The notes: generated by a model not told the origin, from the sequence alone. Positions 32,600-41,967 are shown, counted from the first letter of the stretch. The stretch: 64,000 bases of DNA from Fimbriimonadaceae bacterium (GCA_019638775.1 JAHBTD010000004.1:235740-299739); one strand, 5' to 3'. Translations and numbers: made by a program.

Positions 32600-34222
32600 C
32601 TAAAAGAATATCCGCTGGACAGTCCAGAATATCGCCACCAGTGCGATCGCCATTGATACTGGCATCGTTACGAGTTGGCGATATTTGTCATGCGAGCGGA
32701 ACCACCCCACCAGCAGAAACGCCCCCGCAACCACCGCCAGCTGCCCAAGCTCCACGCCTGCGTTGAACCCGATCAGCGCGGAGAGATAGTCCCCGCGCGG
32801 CAGCTGCGCGTCGTGCAGAATCCCGGCAAACCCGAGCCCGTGCATCAGGCCAAAGCCGAACACCACATAAGGCCGCCACGATTTCATCTCCGTCGTGAAG
32901 ATGTTCTCGACCGCGACGAAGACGATGCTCAGAGCGATCAGCGGCTCAACGACGCTCGCCGGAAGCTGGAACACGCCAAAGAGCGACAAGGCGAGGGTCA
33001 GAGAATGCGCGATCGTAAAGGCCGTAATCTGCTTGATGAGGTCCTTGGCTTTGCGGCTGAGAAGGAAGAGGCCAAGCACGAAAAGGATGTGGTCAAGCCC
33101 CGCCGGAATGATGTGGACAAAGCCCAGCTTGACGTAGCTGCCGAACGACCGGTACCAAGGGATGTGGGTGACTCCTCCCGACTCCCCCTCCTTGTCAGTG
33201 GCAGAGCCCTGATGAGGAGGGGGTAGGGGGGTGGAGACTCCGGGAGGCGTGGCATGGGCGTCCCGCCCGTGACCCTCACTGTCAGCGAGAAGCCCAGATG
33301 GAGAGGATGTTCTGGGATGGGGTCCATTCTCCCCCTCCTTGTCAGCGGCGGAGCCCTGATGAGGAGGGGGTTGGGGGGTGGAGATTCCGGAGGAACCGAC
33401 GGAGCGGTTCACTCCCGACTCCCCCTCCTTGTCAGCGGCGGAGCCCTGATGAGGAGGGGGCTGGGGGGTGGAGATTCCGGAGGAACCGACGGAGCGGTTC
33501 CCTCCCGCGCGAATCCCCATCGAAGCCGCCAGATCATCGACTTCTTTCTGGGTCGGAATGCGCAGGCGGGTGCTCTCGCTCCCCGACTCCACCGGCTCCG
33601 AAATCGGCTCTCGATAAGGAAACTCGACGGTCAGGATCACCGTCCCCAGCGCCTCGGGAAAACGAAACGCAATCGTCCGCGAGCCCGCCGGTAGCTTCCC
33701 TTTCAAGGTCACCGAAGCCATCATCGGCAGACGCAGATTCCCATCGACCACCGCCGCCTGCACGACCTCTTTCGCGGTGGGGAAGGAGAACGGCGAAATC
33801 GTCGCCGCCCCGCTGCCCGTCACTCGAAGCTGCTGGCCAAAACGGTCCCTCGCCTCGTTCAGACGACGTTGGAGGTCCGCGTCCGTGCCCTGCAGAAGCA
33901 CACGCATCGCGTCGTCATCCACGTCCGCGGGCGGGGTCTCCAGTGCAAACGCAGGAACGTCAAACCGGACGCGAAGCTGGAACGAGCCGTCTGGCTGAAC
34001 CTTTGCTTGAGCCGCACAGACCGTCGTCGGATGCCCCCAGGCCATTGCTGGCAATAGGGCAAAGGAGATCAGGGTTAGGATCGCAAACGCGATCCTAACC
34101 CCGCATGCAAAGCAGGACTCAAGCAAGCGTCGTCCACCACCCCCACCCTCCTGGGGGAGGAGGGTCTGACGCAGACCGTCCGCAAGATCGGCGGCGGCTC
34201 GGCAGCGCATACGCCTGCTCAT
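32600..34222 (-). CDS. HupE/UreJ-type membrane protein with in-frame palindromic repeats
   Basis: 540 residues as read from the ATG at 34222, which sits 3 bp after the upstream gene's stop. The signal-like hydrophobic segment RIAFAILTLISFALLPAMAWG only begins near residue 43, so the true start may be internal or the N-region has been lengthened by an inserted palindrome. Residues ~65-230 are a periplasmic beta domain. Residues ~239-347 are low-complexity and built from repeated units (SGISTPQPPPHQGSAADKEG, twice exactly and once partly). The C-terminus (360-540) is the HupE/UreJ_2 metal-transport domain: GLDHILFVLGLF, FTIAHSLTLALSLF, GFGLMHGLGFAGIL and GFNAGVELGQL. Confidence 0.8.
   Translation of the reverse strand: MSRRMRCRAAADLADGLRQTLLPQEGGGGGRRLLESCFACGVRIAFAILTLISFALLPAMAWGHPTTVCAAQAKVQPDGSFQLRVRFDVPAFALETPPADVDDDAMRVLLQGTDADLQRRLNEARDRFGQQLRVTGSGAATISPFSFPTAKEVVQAAVVDGNLRLPMMASVTLKGKLPAGSRTIAFRFPEALGTVILTVEFPYREPISEPVESGSESTRLRIPTQKEVDDLAASMGIRAGGNRSVGSSGISTPQPPPHQGSAADKEGESGVNRSVGSSGISTPQPPPHQGSAADKEGENGPHPRTSSPSGLLADSEGHGRDAHATPPGVSTPLPPPHQGSATDKEGESGGVTHIPWYRSFGSYVKLGFVHIIPAGLDHILFVLGLFLLSRKAKDLIKQITAFTIAHSLTLALSLFGVFQLPASVVEPLIALSIVFVAVENIFTTEMKSWRPYVVFGFGLMHGLGFAGILHDAQLPRGDYLSALIGFNAGVELGQLAVVAGAFLLVGWFRSHDKYRQLVTMPVSMAIALVAIFWTVQRIFF
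33182..33243. repeat. Intragenic palindromic repeat, partial copy
   Basis: A ~62-bp partial copy of the 90-bp unit at 33329 and 33419, with the same outer stem CCCCCTCCT/AGGAGGGGG. It is in frame with the host gene; its start is 147 bp (49 codons) before the start of the next copy. Confidence 0.8.
33329..33508. repeat. Tandem 90-bp palindromic repeat (two copies, in frame)
   Basis: Two units, 33329-33418 and 33419-33508, differ at only about three positions. Each 90-bp unit equals 30 codons and contains an outer palindrome CCCCCTCCT/AGGAGGGGG. They add in-frame blocks to the HupE-like protein. Confidence 0.85.
34072..34101. repeat. Perfect 13-bp palindrome inside the signal-peptide coding region
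   Basis: GGGTTAGGATCGC and GCGATCCTAACCC flank a 4-nt loop (34072-34084, 34089-34101). It encodes part of the hydrophobic signal segment of the HupE-like gene. Confidence 0.8.
34145..34177. repeat. Double palindrome near the HupE-like 5' end
   Basis: Hairpin ACCCTCCT/AGGAGGGT (34145-34152, 34158-34165) overlaps a second hairpin GGTCTG/CAGACC (34163-34168, 34172-34177). It translates as a Gly-rich stretch before the signal peptide. Confidence 0.7.
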
Positions 34223-34225
34223 CGC

Positions 34226-37200
34226 TTAGCTGCCCTTGCCCGCCTCCCACAGCCGCTTGATCGCCGCCGGAGACAGGTCCTGATCCCATACCGTCAAGTC
34301 CCGCACCTCGCCATCAAACCGCCGACGACGCTCCCAAGCGTCGGGCGGCATTACCCGCACCTGCGCCTGATCGTTCGACAGTTCAACCTCGTTCTCAGCA
34401 ATCAGCTCGCCGTTCTTATACAGCCGCATCGTCTTGCCGTCATAGGTCGCCGTCAGCATCTGCCACTTGCCCGTATCCAGCGGAACGTTGGTCATCGTGT
34501 CCTTGTTCGCAGCCCAGAAGTTGATTCCCCGGGGGAACTTCGTGAAGTACCGCCCGGTCCCGGTGCGACCGTCGACCGCACGCCCAAAGCCCGCAATCAG
34601 CGTCCGATCCTCGGGCTGCGCGTCGATCTTGCAGAACAGGTTGAGCGTCCAAGAGTCGGTCGCCTTCACGGGCAGCTTCGGCTCGTTGAACGTGCGCGGC
34701 GTCTTGGGCTCCAACGCCGGACTCGCGAAAACGGCGCCCTTCTCGGCAACCTCGGCCGTTGCTCCCGCCACCGCATTCTCGCGGCTGGAGAGGTCCTTAA
34801 CGCCGTTGACGACGATGGTCTCGCGCTGGCCTGCCGGAAGAGGCCGTTCAAGCGTCAGCTCGACCGTCTTTCCATCCTGACCCAGCTTTGCCGAAGCCAC
34901 CGGAGTCGCCGAGCTCAGCAGATAGCTCGCCGGATTCTCCGCCGTCGCCTTGCTCACCTTCTCCGAGAAGACCACCCGCACCATGCCGAGGGCTTTTGGA
35001 GACGAGACCGAAACGATCTTCGGCGCGGTCGTATCGTTAACGTTCAGCCGAACGCTCGCCACCTCGCCCATCTTCCCGTCGGGTCGGATCATCGCCGCCT
35101 TGATTGTCGTTGGATCGGAGACCGAGATCGGCCCTCGATAGACCGGCGACTGTGCGGTCGGGTTCGAGCCGTCCGTGGTGTAGCGCAGGCCGTTCTTATA
35201 CCAATAGAGCGGCGGCGTCAGGCTCACGCTGATCGTGTCGCTGAACGTGCCACCCTTGGGCGAGATCGAAGGCGAACCGCCCGCCCGATGCTCGCCGAGG
35301 TCGTCATAAAGCGGTCGCGTCGCCCACACGCCATCATGCGCGCCCTTCGCCACGCTGACGGCAAACACCTTGATGCGCGGGTCGTTGGGCAGCGTCAGGC
35401 TGGTCGCTCCAGCCGGAACGTCGAACCCATACTTATAGATATAGGCGAAGTCGTAGAACGTGTTGCCCGACTTCGGATCGTGGCAGTGCGAGCCGTACCA
35501 GGCCACCTCGTCGGTCGTGACGAATCCCGGCTTCAGCCCGATCATGTCGCCGTAGTTGGTGAAGTTCGGACCAAGGTCGCCGTCCCAAAGCCTATCGTCC
35601 CAGCCGCCGATCGTGCCGTTCCAGTGCTGGACGTTGATCGGGTACTTCTTCGTGCCGACGATGAGCTGAGAGGTGGCGCGTCCTTCCGACGAAGCCGCCA
35701 GCAGATACACCCGTGAATAGCCCGCAGGAAGCGCGATCTTCTGACCCTTCGCCACCACCGCGTTCTTCATGCCATCCTTGCCCGATCCGAGCTTGAACTG
35801 CACGCCGCCCACGGTCAGGCTGGCGGGCAGAATCTCCGCCGCATACGCCTTGCCGTTTGCCCCGAACGAGCCGTCGCTTGGGTTCTTGTCGGTCGAAGCC
35901 GCGTCATGGTCGTAAGCCAGCGTCACCGGCTTGCTCGCTGCCGGAGCCGCCTTTGTCGTGGAAGCCCCAAGCTTGATCGCAAAGGTCTTGAGCGAGAATG
36001 CGGGAACGTCGGTGATGAGCGTTCCGTTGCGCATGGTCGCCGCCTTGAGAGGCATCTCCTGACCGTCCACCTCGCGCGCGGCGACGATCGGATGCGCCGC
36101 CGAAATCTGAACGGACTTGGCGGTCTGTCCATAAAGCTCGCGCAGCCGAACGATGATCTCACCGCTGTCTTCTGCCTTCTTCACCGCCTGAATCTCCACT
36201 TGGCGGTTGCTCGATTTCAGCAGCGAGAACGTCTTGCCCAGCTTGCCCGAATGCGAAGGCGTGGCAAAGGCGACCAGCGGCTGGTTCAGCCTCTTAGCCG
36301 ACCACGCCACATCGCCCTTGCGCCAGTCGCCAGCATGAGGAGCCAGCGCATATAGAATCTCGTGCCGACCGATGTCCTGCGTCGCCTGGTCGGCATAGCC
36401 GCCCCGAACGCCAGGAGTGTAAATCAAGGTCAGCCGCACCGTGTCGTCGCTCGGCTTGTCCGAACCGTACTTGCTGTCGTTCAGAACGCCCACGCCGTAG
36501 CTGCCGTCGCCCTTGGTGAGGTCGAACCACTGGTGCTGCGGCACCTCATACTTCTTCGGGTCGTTGTTGCCGCGCTTGATCGCGCCAAGCTGAAGATCGT
36601 AGGTGGCCTCCGGGTTCGCGCTGTTCAGCTGGAAAGTCGCCTTCAGCGCCGTCTCCTTCGTCTGCCAGTCGATCAAATTGCGGACCTCGACGCGGTCGCC
36701 CGCGCTCCCCGCCGACAGCCGAATCTGCTGGACAAACTTGGAACCGTCCGTCTCGCGCTCGACCTCGACCGTCACCCGAACCGGGCCGTTCTCGATCACC
36801 CGAACCTCCGCCGGACCCGTCACGTATCCGCGCGGCGGCTTCTGGGCATCCTCCCAGTCCATGTTCCACGCCGGAAACGCCCGGGGATTGTGGAAATGCA
36901 TGCTTAGCCGCGCGGGCGACTTCAAGACTTCGCGCTTGTTCGTCTTGTCGTAAACCGATCCGATATCGCCGTTCTTGTCGATGGTCACGCGGAAGCGGCT
37001 GTTCTCGATGCGATTCCCGGACGCCTGGAGTGTGCTCAAAGTCTGCGCAGGCTTGGAAACTTTCCGCGCGTCAAAGCTCGCGAAGCCGTTCGACGGAACC
37101 TTGGCAAGGAAGAGGACACTCACATCGGCTCCGTTCCGACCGACGACCTGCGTCGGAACCGCTTTGCCGTCCGGACTGTAGACCTGAACCGCCGAAGCTC

Positions 37201-38563
37201 CGAAGCCTTTCAGCGTCGCTTCGACGACATCCTCACGGTCGATAGAGAGCGGATTGTAGACGACCAAGGCCTGCCCTTGGGCTCGCGTGTCCATCACCGA
37301 AGTCACCGCCCCCACCGCATCCTCAGTGATCGCACCGAGCTTGTTCATGGCAAGCAGATAGTCGTTCCAGCAGAACTCGTACGCCTTGGGGATGCTGGTG
37401 CCGGGGAGCATGTCGTGCATCTGTGTGCCCAGGATCAGGTCCCAAGCCTGATACAGCCGGTCCGTCGGATACGCCGCCCCGCCCAGCCACATCGCCGCAA
37501 CCGAAGCCCGCTCTGCCGAATCCGCCAGCAGCTCGCTCTTGCGATTCCACCGCTTCATGTAAGCCTGCGACGTGATCGAGCCCGCACTGTGCTCGGTGAG
37601 CAAAAGCTCGCCCTTATAGCGCGGCAGTTTGGCGATCTGCTCCGGCTTCATGAGTGTGAACATCTCGTCAGCCCGGGTCGAAACCACCTTGATCGGCCCG
37701 GTCCCGGCGATGCTCTTCTCCACCCACTGAACCGAGCTTTCGTTCGGAGCGCCGCCTTTGTCGCCCGTGCCGTAGTAGTGATAGTCCACATACGCGCCGG
37801 ACTGCTTCCCGGTGTTCTGGATGCGGGCCAGCCAGCTTGTGTTCTGGCTGAGGTCCTCCGTCACGTCGCCCACATACGCGCCCGGATCGAGCGCGGCAAC
37901 AATACTCTTGCCGTCCGGACCCTCCCACACGCCGACTTTAAACGGAATACCGTTCGCCGATCCCCAAGTCAGCTTCTGCGTTGAGAACCCTTTCAGGCCG
38001 CAGTGCACCAGAATTGACGGGAGCGAATAGGGAAACCCGAAGCAGTCGGGAAGCATAAACTCCTTGCTGTCGATCCCAAACTCTCGGCGGAAGTACTGGT
38101 TGCCGTAAAGCACCTGACGCACCAGGGCCTCGCCCGAAGGCACGTTCGCATCCCCCTCATCCACCGACGACCCGCACGGGAACCACCGACCGTCCTTGAT
38201 GTACTGCGACAGCCGGGCGTATTCCGCGGGATAGTACTCCTTCATCATCTCGTAGCGACGAGACCCGCTGAAGTTGAAAACGTAGTTCGGATACTTGTCG
38301 ATGAGCTTGAAGTTGTCGTGCAGGGTGTTGGCGATGTACTCGCGGATCACCTGCGGGTAAGCCCAGCGCCACTGGGTATCCAGGTGGGCATAAGGCACGA
38401 CGTAGAGCGTGTTGCCCTTGCTGAAATCGCGCTTTTGCGGCTGGGGACCGAATGGCTGAGCATATGCAGAAGAAACTCCGAGAAGGACAGTAGCGAGCGC
38501 TGTGAACCGCAGGGTCGCTCGGCAAAGACGGCTGCGGTGTGGTCTGTTAATCGGGATGGACAT
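34226..38563 (-). CDS. Secreted multidomain GH38 alpha-mannosidase
   Basis: About 1445 residues from ATG 38563, where a signal peptide begins (RATLRFTALATVLLGVSSAYAQ). The GH38 catalytic domain has zinc ligands His60 and Asp62 in YAHLDTQWRWAYP, with the nucleophile at Asp172 in FMLPDCFGFPYSLPSIL. The GH38 C-terminal beta region follows. Accessory domains come next: a carbohydrate-binding-like stretch, a chitobiase/hexosaminidase C-terminal-like segment (GLRYTTDGSNPTAQSPVYRG), an SbsA-type Ig-like domain and a C-terminal LamG/concanavalin-like lectin (DTGKWQMLTATYDGKTMRLYKNGELI). This is an extracellular mannosidase for large glycans. It is coupled to the downstream HupE-like gene by 3 bp. Confidence 0.9.
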   Translation of the reverse strand: MSIPINRPHRSRLCRATLRFTALATVLLGVSSAYAQPFGPQPQKRDFSKGNTLYVVPYAHLDTQWRWAYPQVIREYIANTLHDNFKLIDKYPNYVFNFSGSRRYEMMKEYYPAEYARLSQYIKDGRWFPCGSSVDEGDANVPSGEALVRQVLYGNQYFRREFGIDSKEFMLPDCFGFPYSLPSILVHCGLKGFSTQKLTWGSANGIPFKVGVWEGPDGKSIVAALDPGAYVGDVTEDLSQNTSWLARIQNTGKQSGAYVDYHYYGTGDKGGAPNESSVQWVEKSIAGTGPIKVVSTRADEMFTLMKPEQIAKLPRYKGELLLTEHSAGSITSQAYMKRWNRKSELLADSAERASVAAMWLGGAAYPTDRLYQAWDLILGTQMHDMLPGTSIPKAYEFCWNDYLLAMNKLGAITEDAVGAVTSVMDTRAQGQALVVYNPLSIDREDVVEATLKGFGASAVQVYSPDGKAVPTQVVGRNGADVSVLFLAKVPSNGFASFDARKVSKPAQTLSTLQASGNRIENSRFRVTIDKNGDIGSVYDKTNKREVLKSPARLSMHFHNPRAFPAWNMDWEDAQKPPRGYVTGPAEVRVIENGPVRVTVEVERETDGSKFVQQIRLSAGSAGDRVEVRNLIDWQTKETALKATFQLNSANPEATYDLQLGAIKRGNNDPKKYEVPQHQWFDLTKGDGSYGVGVLNDSKYGSDKPSDDTVRLTLIYTPGVRGGYADQATQDIGRHEILYALAPHAGDWRKGDVAWSAKRLNQPLVAFATPSHSGKLGKTFSLLKSSNRQVEIQAVKKAEDSGEIIVRLRELYGQTAKSVQISAAHPIVAAREVDGQEMPLKAATMRNGTLITDVPAFSLKTFAIKLGASTTKAAPAASKPVTLAYDHDAASTDKNPSDGSFGANGKAYAAEILPASLTVGGVQFKLGSGKDGMKNAVVAKGQKIALPAGYSRVYLLAASSEGRATSQLIVGTKKYPINVQHWNGTIGGWDDRLWDGDLGPNFTNYGDMIGLKPGFVTTDEVAWYGSHCHDPKSGNTFYDFAYIYKYGFDVPAGATSLTLPNDPRIKVFAVSVAKGAHDGVWATRPLYDDLGEHRAGGSPSISPKGGTFSDTISVSLTPPLYWYKNGLRYTTDGSNPTAQSPVYRGPISVSDPTTIKAAMIRPDGKMGEVASVRLNVNDTTAPKIVSVSSPKALGMVRVVFSEKVSKATAENPASYLLSSATPVASAKLGQDGKTVELTLERPLPAGQRETIVVNGVKDLSSRENAVAGATAEVAEKGAVFASPALEPKTPRTFNEPKLPVKATDSWTLNLFCKIDAQPEDRTLIAGFGRAVDGRTGTGRYFTKFPRGINFWAANKDTMTNVPLDTGKWQMLTATYDGKTMRLYKNGELIAENEVELSNDQAQVRVMPPDAWERRRRFDGEVRDLTVWDQDLSPAAIKRLWEAGKGS

Positions 38564-38662
38564 GGTTCTTAGATTCTCTCTGTCCGTTAAGCTCACTCGT
38601 GCATTCGGATGCACAAACCAAGCTAAAACGGATTGGCTTTGAAATCGTGGGTTCCGATGGGC

Positions 38663-38803
38663 TCAAAGGAAAACGATCTTGACCGGCCCATGGGTGTTGG
38701 CGCGGTAGAGATTCAGATTCCAAGGGCCGTCTTTGCCCTGAAATTCGCTCGCCGCTGAGAAGTCGCGCCGTTGCAGCTTTGGTTGGCTGAGCGTTGGGGG
38801 AGG
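38663..38803 (-). pseudogene. Degenerate C-terminal gene fragment
   Basis: In the 294-bp gap, one minus-strand frame of 47 codons reads ...KLQRRDFSAASEFQG, then KDGPWNLNLYRANTHGPVKI and VFL before TGA. It has a protein-like composition but no start codon (a TAG precedes it). It looks like the tail of a decayed gene. No family was recognised. Confidence 0.35.
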
Positions 38804-38857
38804 CTACCTGATTTTTGAGTGCCCGTTGCCTATTTGTTGAGTGTGCGGTTAAGGCGG

Positions 38858-40447
38858 CTACGGCGCTTTCGCATGCTCCATAGCTTCGGCAAGGAGGGTC
38901 GGCGGAAGGCCCGCCGAAAGAACAAACGTCACCATATCCCCCGCAAGCAACACCGTCTTGCCGTGGGGAGCCAGCACCCGACCATCTCGCTCGACCGCCG
39001 CGATGAGGATCCCCTTCTGCAGTCCCAAAGAATCAACGCGCGAGCCCTCGTAGATCGACCCCGGTTCGATAGCAAACTCAACCACCTCGCCGTCATGATC
39101 GTGATCGATCGACTCGGTTTCGAGCTGCCTCTCCATGAGCGCTTCATAGATCGGCTTGTCGTGAAAAAGTTCGGCTGCCGCATAGGCCACGAACGCGCCA
39201 ATCAACAGCGCATAGAGGAGCGTATATTGACTCGTCATCTCCACGACAAGGACAACACCGGTGAGGGGTGCGCGCACTGACGACGACAAAACTGCCGCCA
39301 TGCCGATTGTCGCGTACACCTCGGGCGGGGTTTGAATATCGACGCCTAAAGTTTGCAAAGTCAGGGCGATCAGCAGTCCCGCCAAGCTTCCAATGACAAG
39401 CAGCGGCGCAAAGATTCCTCCGGGAACTCCGGTGGAATAGCTTGCTATCGTCATGAGAAGTTTGCCAATCAGGATGGTCGCGAGCGCGAGCAGAGCGATG
39501 TTGTCAAAACCTCCGCGCAAAACGCTCTCGGCGACGGTGTGACCACCACCCGCGATCCGTGGATAGAGAGCAAGCATCAACGAAGCAAAACCCCCGACGA
39601 TTCCGCCAGCCAACCACCGAGGAATGCGGAACTTCTTTCGAACGTCCATCCCCCGCAAGAGCATTCGATTAAAAAGGATGCCAATCAAGCCCGCGACAAT
39701 ACCGACGACAACAACAATCCACAAACTTCGGAGCGGAATGATGGGAGTTTCGCGCAACAAGAATGACGACTCTTGACCAATCGCAAAGCGAGCCACTGCC
39801 ACAGAAGAAACGGACGCGATCAGAGCCGTGCCATACGTGATCGGTGACATCTCACGCTTGAGCTCTTCCATCACAAAGAGGAATCCAGCAAGGGGAGCAT
39901 TAAATGCCGCGGCAAGCCCAGCCCCCGCCCCAGATGCTAGCAACGCTCGCCGTGAACGACGCGGCGCTTTTACCAATCTGCCGAAGAGTTCGCCGGAAGC
40001 TGCCGCCATGTGAATCGTCGGGCCTTCCCTTCCCAGTGACATTCCCGAAGCCAAAGCAAGAACGCCACCCACGAGCTTGACGAGCAACACGCGAACCGAC
40101 CGCAAGGGTCGGATGCCTAAGATCGCGAGCTTCGTCTGGGGGATACCGCTGCCAGCAGCCTCCGGGCAGAAGCGCTCAGTAACCCAGCCGGCCAAACCGC
40201 CCAAAGCCGTACCGGCAACTAAGATCCCCAGCAGGATGAACAAGTTCGACGTGTCAAGAGCCTTGGCAAAATACAAACTCGCGTGTTCGGTTGCAACGAT
40301 GATATAGCGAAAAGCAACCGCGACAAGGCCCGCGATGACGCCAACGACGCCCGCGAGAAGGAGTGTGCGGCGACGATCTAAGCGGCTAAGAAGTCTCCAA
40401 CGAGTCGCCTGTTCCGACGAACTATCCGTCGCTTTTGGAGAAGGCAC
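38858..40447 (-). CDS. ClC-family chloride channel/transporter with TrkA-C domain
   Basis: 529 residues, about 10-12 membrane helices. The anion-selectivity signatures are present: GSGIPQ (near residue 100), GREGPTIHMAAASGELFG including the external gating Glu, and GVPGGIFAPLLVIGSL. The C-terminal ~80 residues form a TrkA-C-like domain (EVVEFAIEPGSIYEGSRVDSLGLQKGILIAAVERDG), so activity may be ligand-gated. It may act as a Cl-/H+ antiporter or a channel; the sequence alone does not decide. Confidence 0.93.
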   Translation of the reverse strand: MPSPKATDSSSEQATRWRLLSRLDRRRTLLLAGVVGVIAGLVAVAFRYIIVATEHASLYFAKALDTSNLFILLGILVAGTALGGLAGWVTERFCPEAAGSGIPQTKLAILGIRPLRSVRVLLVKLVGGVLALASGMSLGREGPTIHMAAASGELFGRLVKAPRRSRRALLASGAGAGLAAAFNAPLAGFLFVMEELKREMSPITYGTALIASVSSVAVARFAIGQESSFLLRETPIIPLRSLWIVVVVGIVAGLIGILFNRMLLRGMDVRKKFRIPRWLAGGIVGGFASLMLALYPRIAGGGHTVAESVLRGGFDNIALLALATILIGKLLMTIASYSTGVPGGIFAPLLVIGSLAGLLIALTLQTLGVDIQTPPEVYATIGMAAVLSSSVRAPLTGVVLVVEMTSQYTLLYALLIGAFVAYAAAELFHDKPIYEALMERQLETESIDHDHDGEVVEFAIEPGSIYEGSRVDSLGLQKGILIAAVERDGRVLAPHGKTVLLAGDMVTFVLSAGLPPTLLAEAMEHAKAP

Positions 40448-40535
40448 CCGTCAATCTTACCGCCTGAATTGCCCCAAGTCTAGGTGTAATGCGCGAAGGT
40501 GACTCAGGGCCGTCGGTATAGTTTTCGTAGCTGGC

Positions 40536-41597
40536 ATGACTGACGAAACAACCGCCAAAGAACGCGCCCGAGAGATAGTGTTGCGGCATGGGTGGAATGC
40601 AACGGCATACCAAATCATCAATCCTGGGTTCAAGCTCTGGTTTGCCGAAAACGGTGAATCCGTCGTGGGTTACGTCGAAAGGCGACGCGCTCGGATTGTT
40701 GCCGGTGGGCCGATCTGCCATCCCAACGAACTTCGTAGCGCATTTACCGAATGGGAACGGGCTTGCACAGATGGGGGCTATCGGCTTTGCTACTTCGGTT
40801 CAGCAGGTCGGGTTCAGAGACATCTCATTCATTCACCCGGACATTCATGCATCCAGGTAGGTTCGCAGCCCGTGTGGAACCTCGCCCATTGGAACGAGCG
40901 GACGGCTAACCACCGATCCCTCCGAGCCCAATTTGCCCGCGCAAGAAACAAAGGAGTCACTATTGAAGAATGGCCCTGGGCCAAGGCAGAAAATCACCCC
41001 CAGTTGACGATATGTCTCGACCGATGGCTGGCTACTCGCGGCCTGCCCGCGCTGCACTTTCTTGTTGAGCCAGACACCTTGGGCGACCTGAAGGGGCGTC
41101 GCCTTTTCGTAGCTCTCCGAGAGGGTAAACCTGTTGCATTCCTAACCCTTGCCCCCGTCGCCACACGTCAGGGGTGGCTGACCGAGCAGTTTCCACGAAC
41201 TCCTGATGCTCCGAACGGCACAGTCGAACTCCTTATGGACACCGCCGCAAGGAGTCTTGCCGAAGAGGGAGAAAGCTACCTTACGATGGGCCTTGTCCCG
41301 CTCTCACATCTGCAGGAGGCTGGGCAGTCGCTCAACCCCGTTTGGGTGGACCGCGTGTTCAAGTACGCTCGTCGGTTTGGAAGTCGCTTTTATGGGTTTG
41401 ATGGTCTTGAGGCATTTAAGGCCAAATTCGCTCCTGAAGCCTGGGAGCCAATCTACGTCATCACACGCGAACCGCGATTCTCGGCGCATTCCCTCTACTC
41501 TGTCCTTCACGCCTTCACCCAGATTGATCCTCCCCTTGCTCTGGTGGGAGGTCTCATCAAGCCTGCCGTTCGCGGCGTTAAGTCAGTCTGGCGGTAA
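40536..41597 (+). CDS. DUF2156 (LPG synthase C-terminal-like) acyltransferase-type protein
   Basis: 353 residues, soluble. It matches the DUF2156 / phosphatidylglycerol lysyltransferase C-terminal domain: FKLWFAENGESVVGYVERRRARIVAGGPICHP, a basic RSLRAQFARARNKGVTIEEW, then GRRLFVALREGKPVAFLTLAPVATRQGWLTEQFPRTPDAPNGTVELLMDTAARSLAEEGESYLTMGLVPLS. These GNAT-like folds transfer aminoacyl or acyl groups to lipids or other acceptors. Without the membrane flippase half, the acceptor is unclear. Confidence 0.85.
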   Translation: MTDETTAKERAREIVLRHGWNATAYQIINPGFKLWFAENGESVVGYVERRRARIVAGGPICHPNELRSAFTEWERACTDGGYRLCYFGSAGRVQRHLIHSPGHSCIQVGSQPVWNLAHWNERTANHRSLRAQFARARNKGVTIEEWPWAKAENHPQLTICLDRWLATRGLPALHFLVEPDTLGDLKGRRLFVALREGKPVAFLTLAPVATRQGWLTEQFPRTPDAPNGTVELLMDTAARSLAEEGESYLTMGLVPLSHLQEAGQSLNPVWVDRVFKYARRFGSRFYGFDGLEAFKAKFAPEAWEPIYVITREPRFSAHSLYSVLHAFTQIDPPLALVGGLIKPAVRGVKSVWR

Positions 41598-41607
41598 GGC
41601 TCGAAAA

Positions 41608-41967
41608 CTACTCTTTCTTGGTTTCCCCAACCATCGTATCAAAGAAGAGCGTGTAGCCATCCGGGTCCTTCATCCAAGCTGAACTTCCTTGCTCCGTCTG
41701 GGTCGGGCCGTCATAGAATTCATAACCCTTAGCCTTCAACTCTTCGGCAACTGCCATCACATCCGACCCCCGAAAGTTGAGTGAAAACGCATCCTTGCCC
41801 ATGTGCTGAGCCTCATACAACCCAATCCGAGCATCGCCGTTTGTCATCACGGCCCAACCCTCATCGTCTTTTCCTTCTACTTTGTGAAATCCCAATCCTT
41901 CATAGAATTCGCGCGATCTCTTAACGCTTGCCACCCTTAAGCAAAGATCCATCCAACCGATATCCAT
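41608..41967 (-). CDS. Glyoxalase/bleomycin-resistance (VOC) superfamily protein
   Basis: 119 residues with the paired beta-alpha-beta-beta-beta pattern: DLCLRVASVKRSREFYEGLGFHKVE, RIGLYEAQHMG, AFSLNFRGSDVMAVAEELKAKGYEF and WMKDPDGYTLFFD. The end, DPDGYTLFF, is the usual VOC C-terminal strand with its metal-ligand position. The specific substrate is not determinable. Confidence 0.88.
   Translation of the reverse strand: MDIGWMDLCLRVASVKRSREFYEGLGFHKVEGKDDEGWAVMTNGDARIGLYEAQHMGKDAFSLNFRGSDVMAVAEELKAKGYEFYDGPTQTEQGSSAWMKDPDGYTLFFDTMVGETKKE

Noticed and set aside
33182..33508. CRISPR-like tandem repeats
   Set aside because: The units are 90 bp with no unique spacers, contain internal palindromes, and lie inside an open reading frame. 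No cas genes are present anywhere in the window.
33298..34098. Plus-strand frame rich in Pro/Ser/Arg
   Set aside because: It is the reverse reading of the repeat-rich HupE-like gene; its composition is explained by the palindromic repeats.
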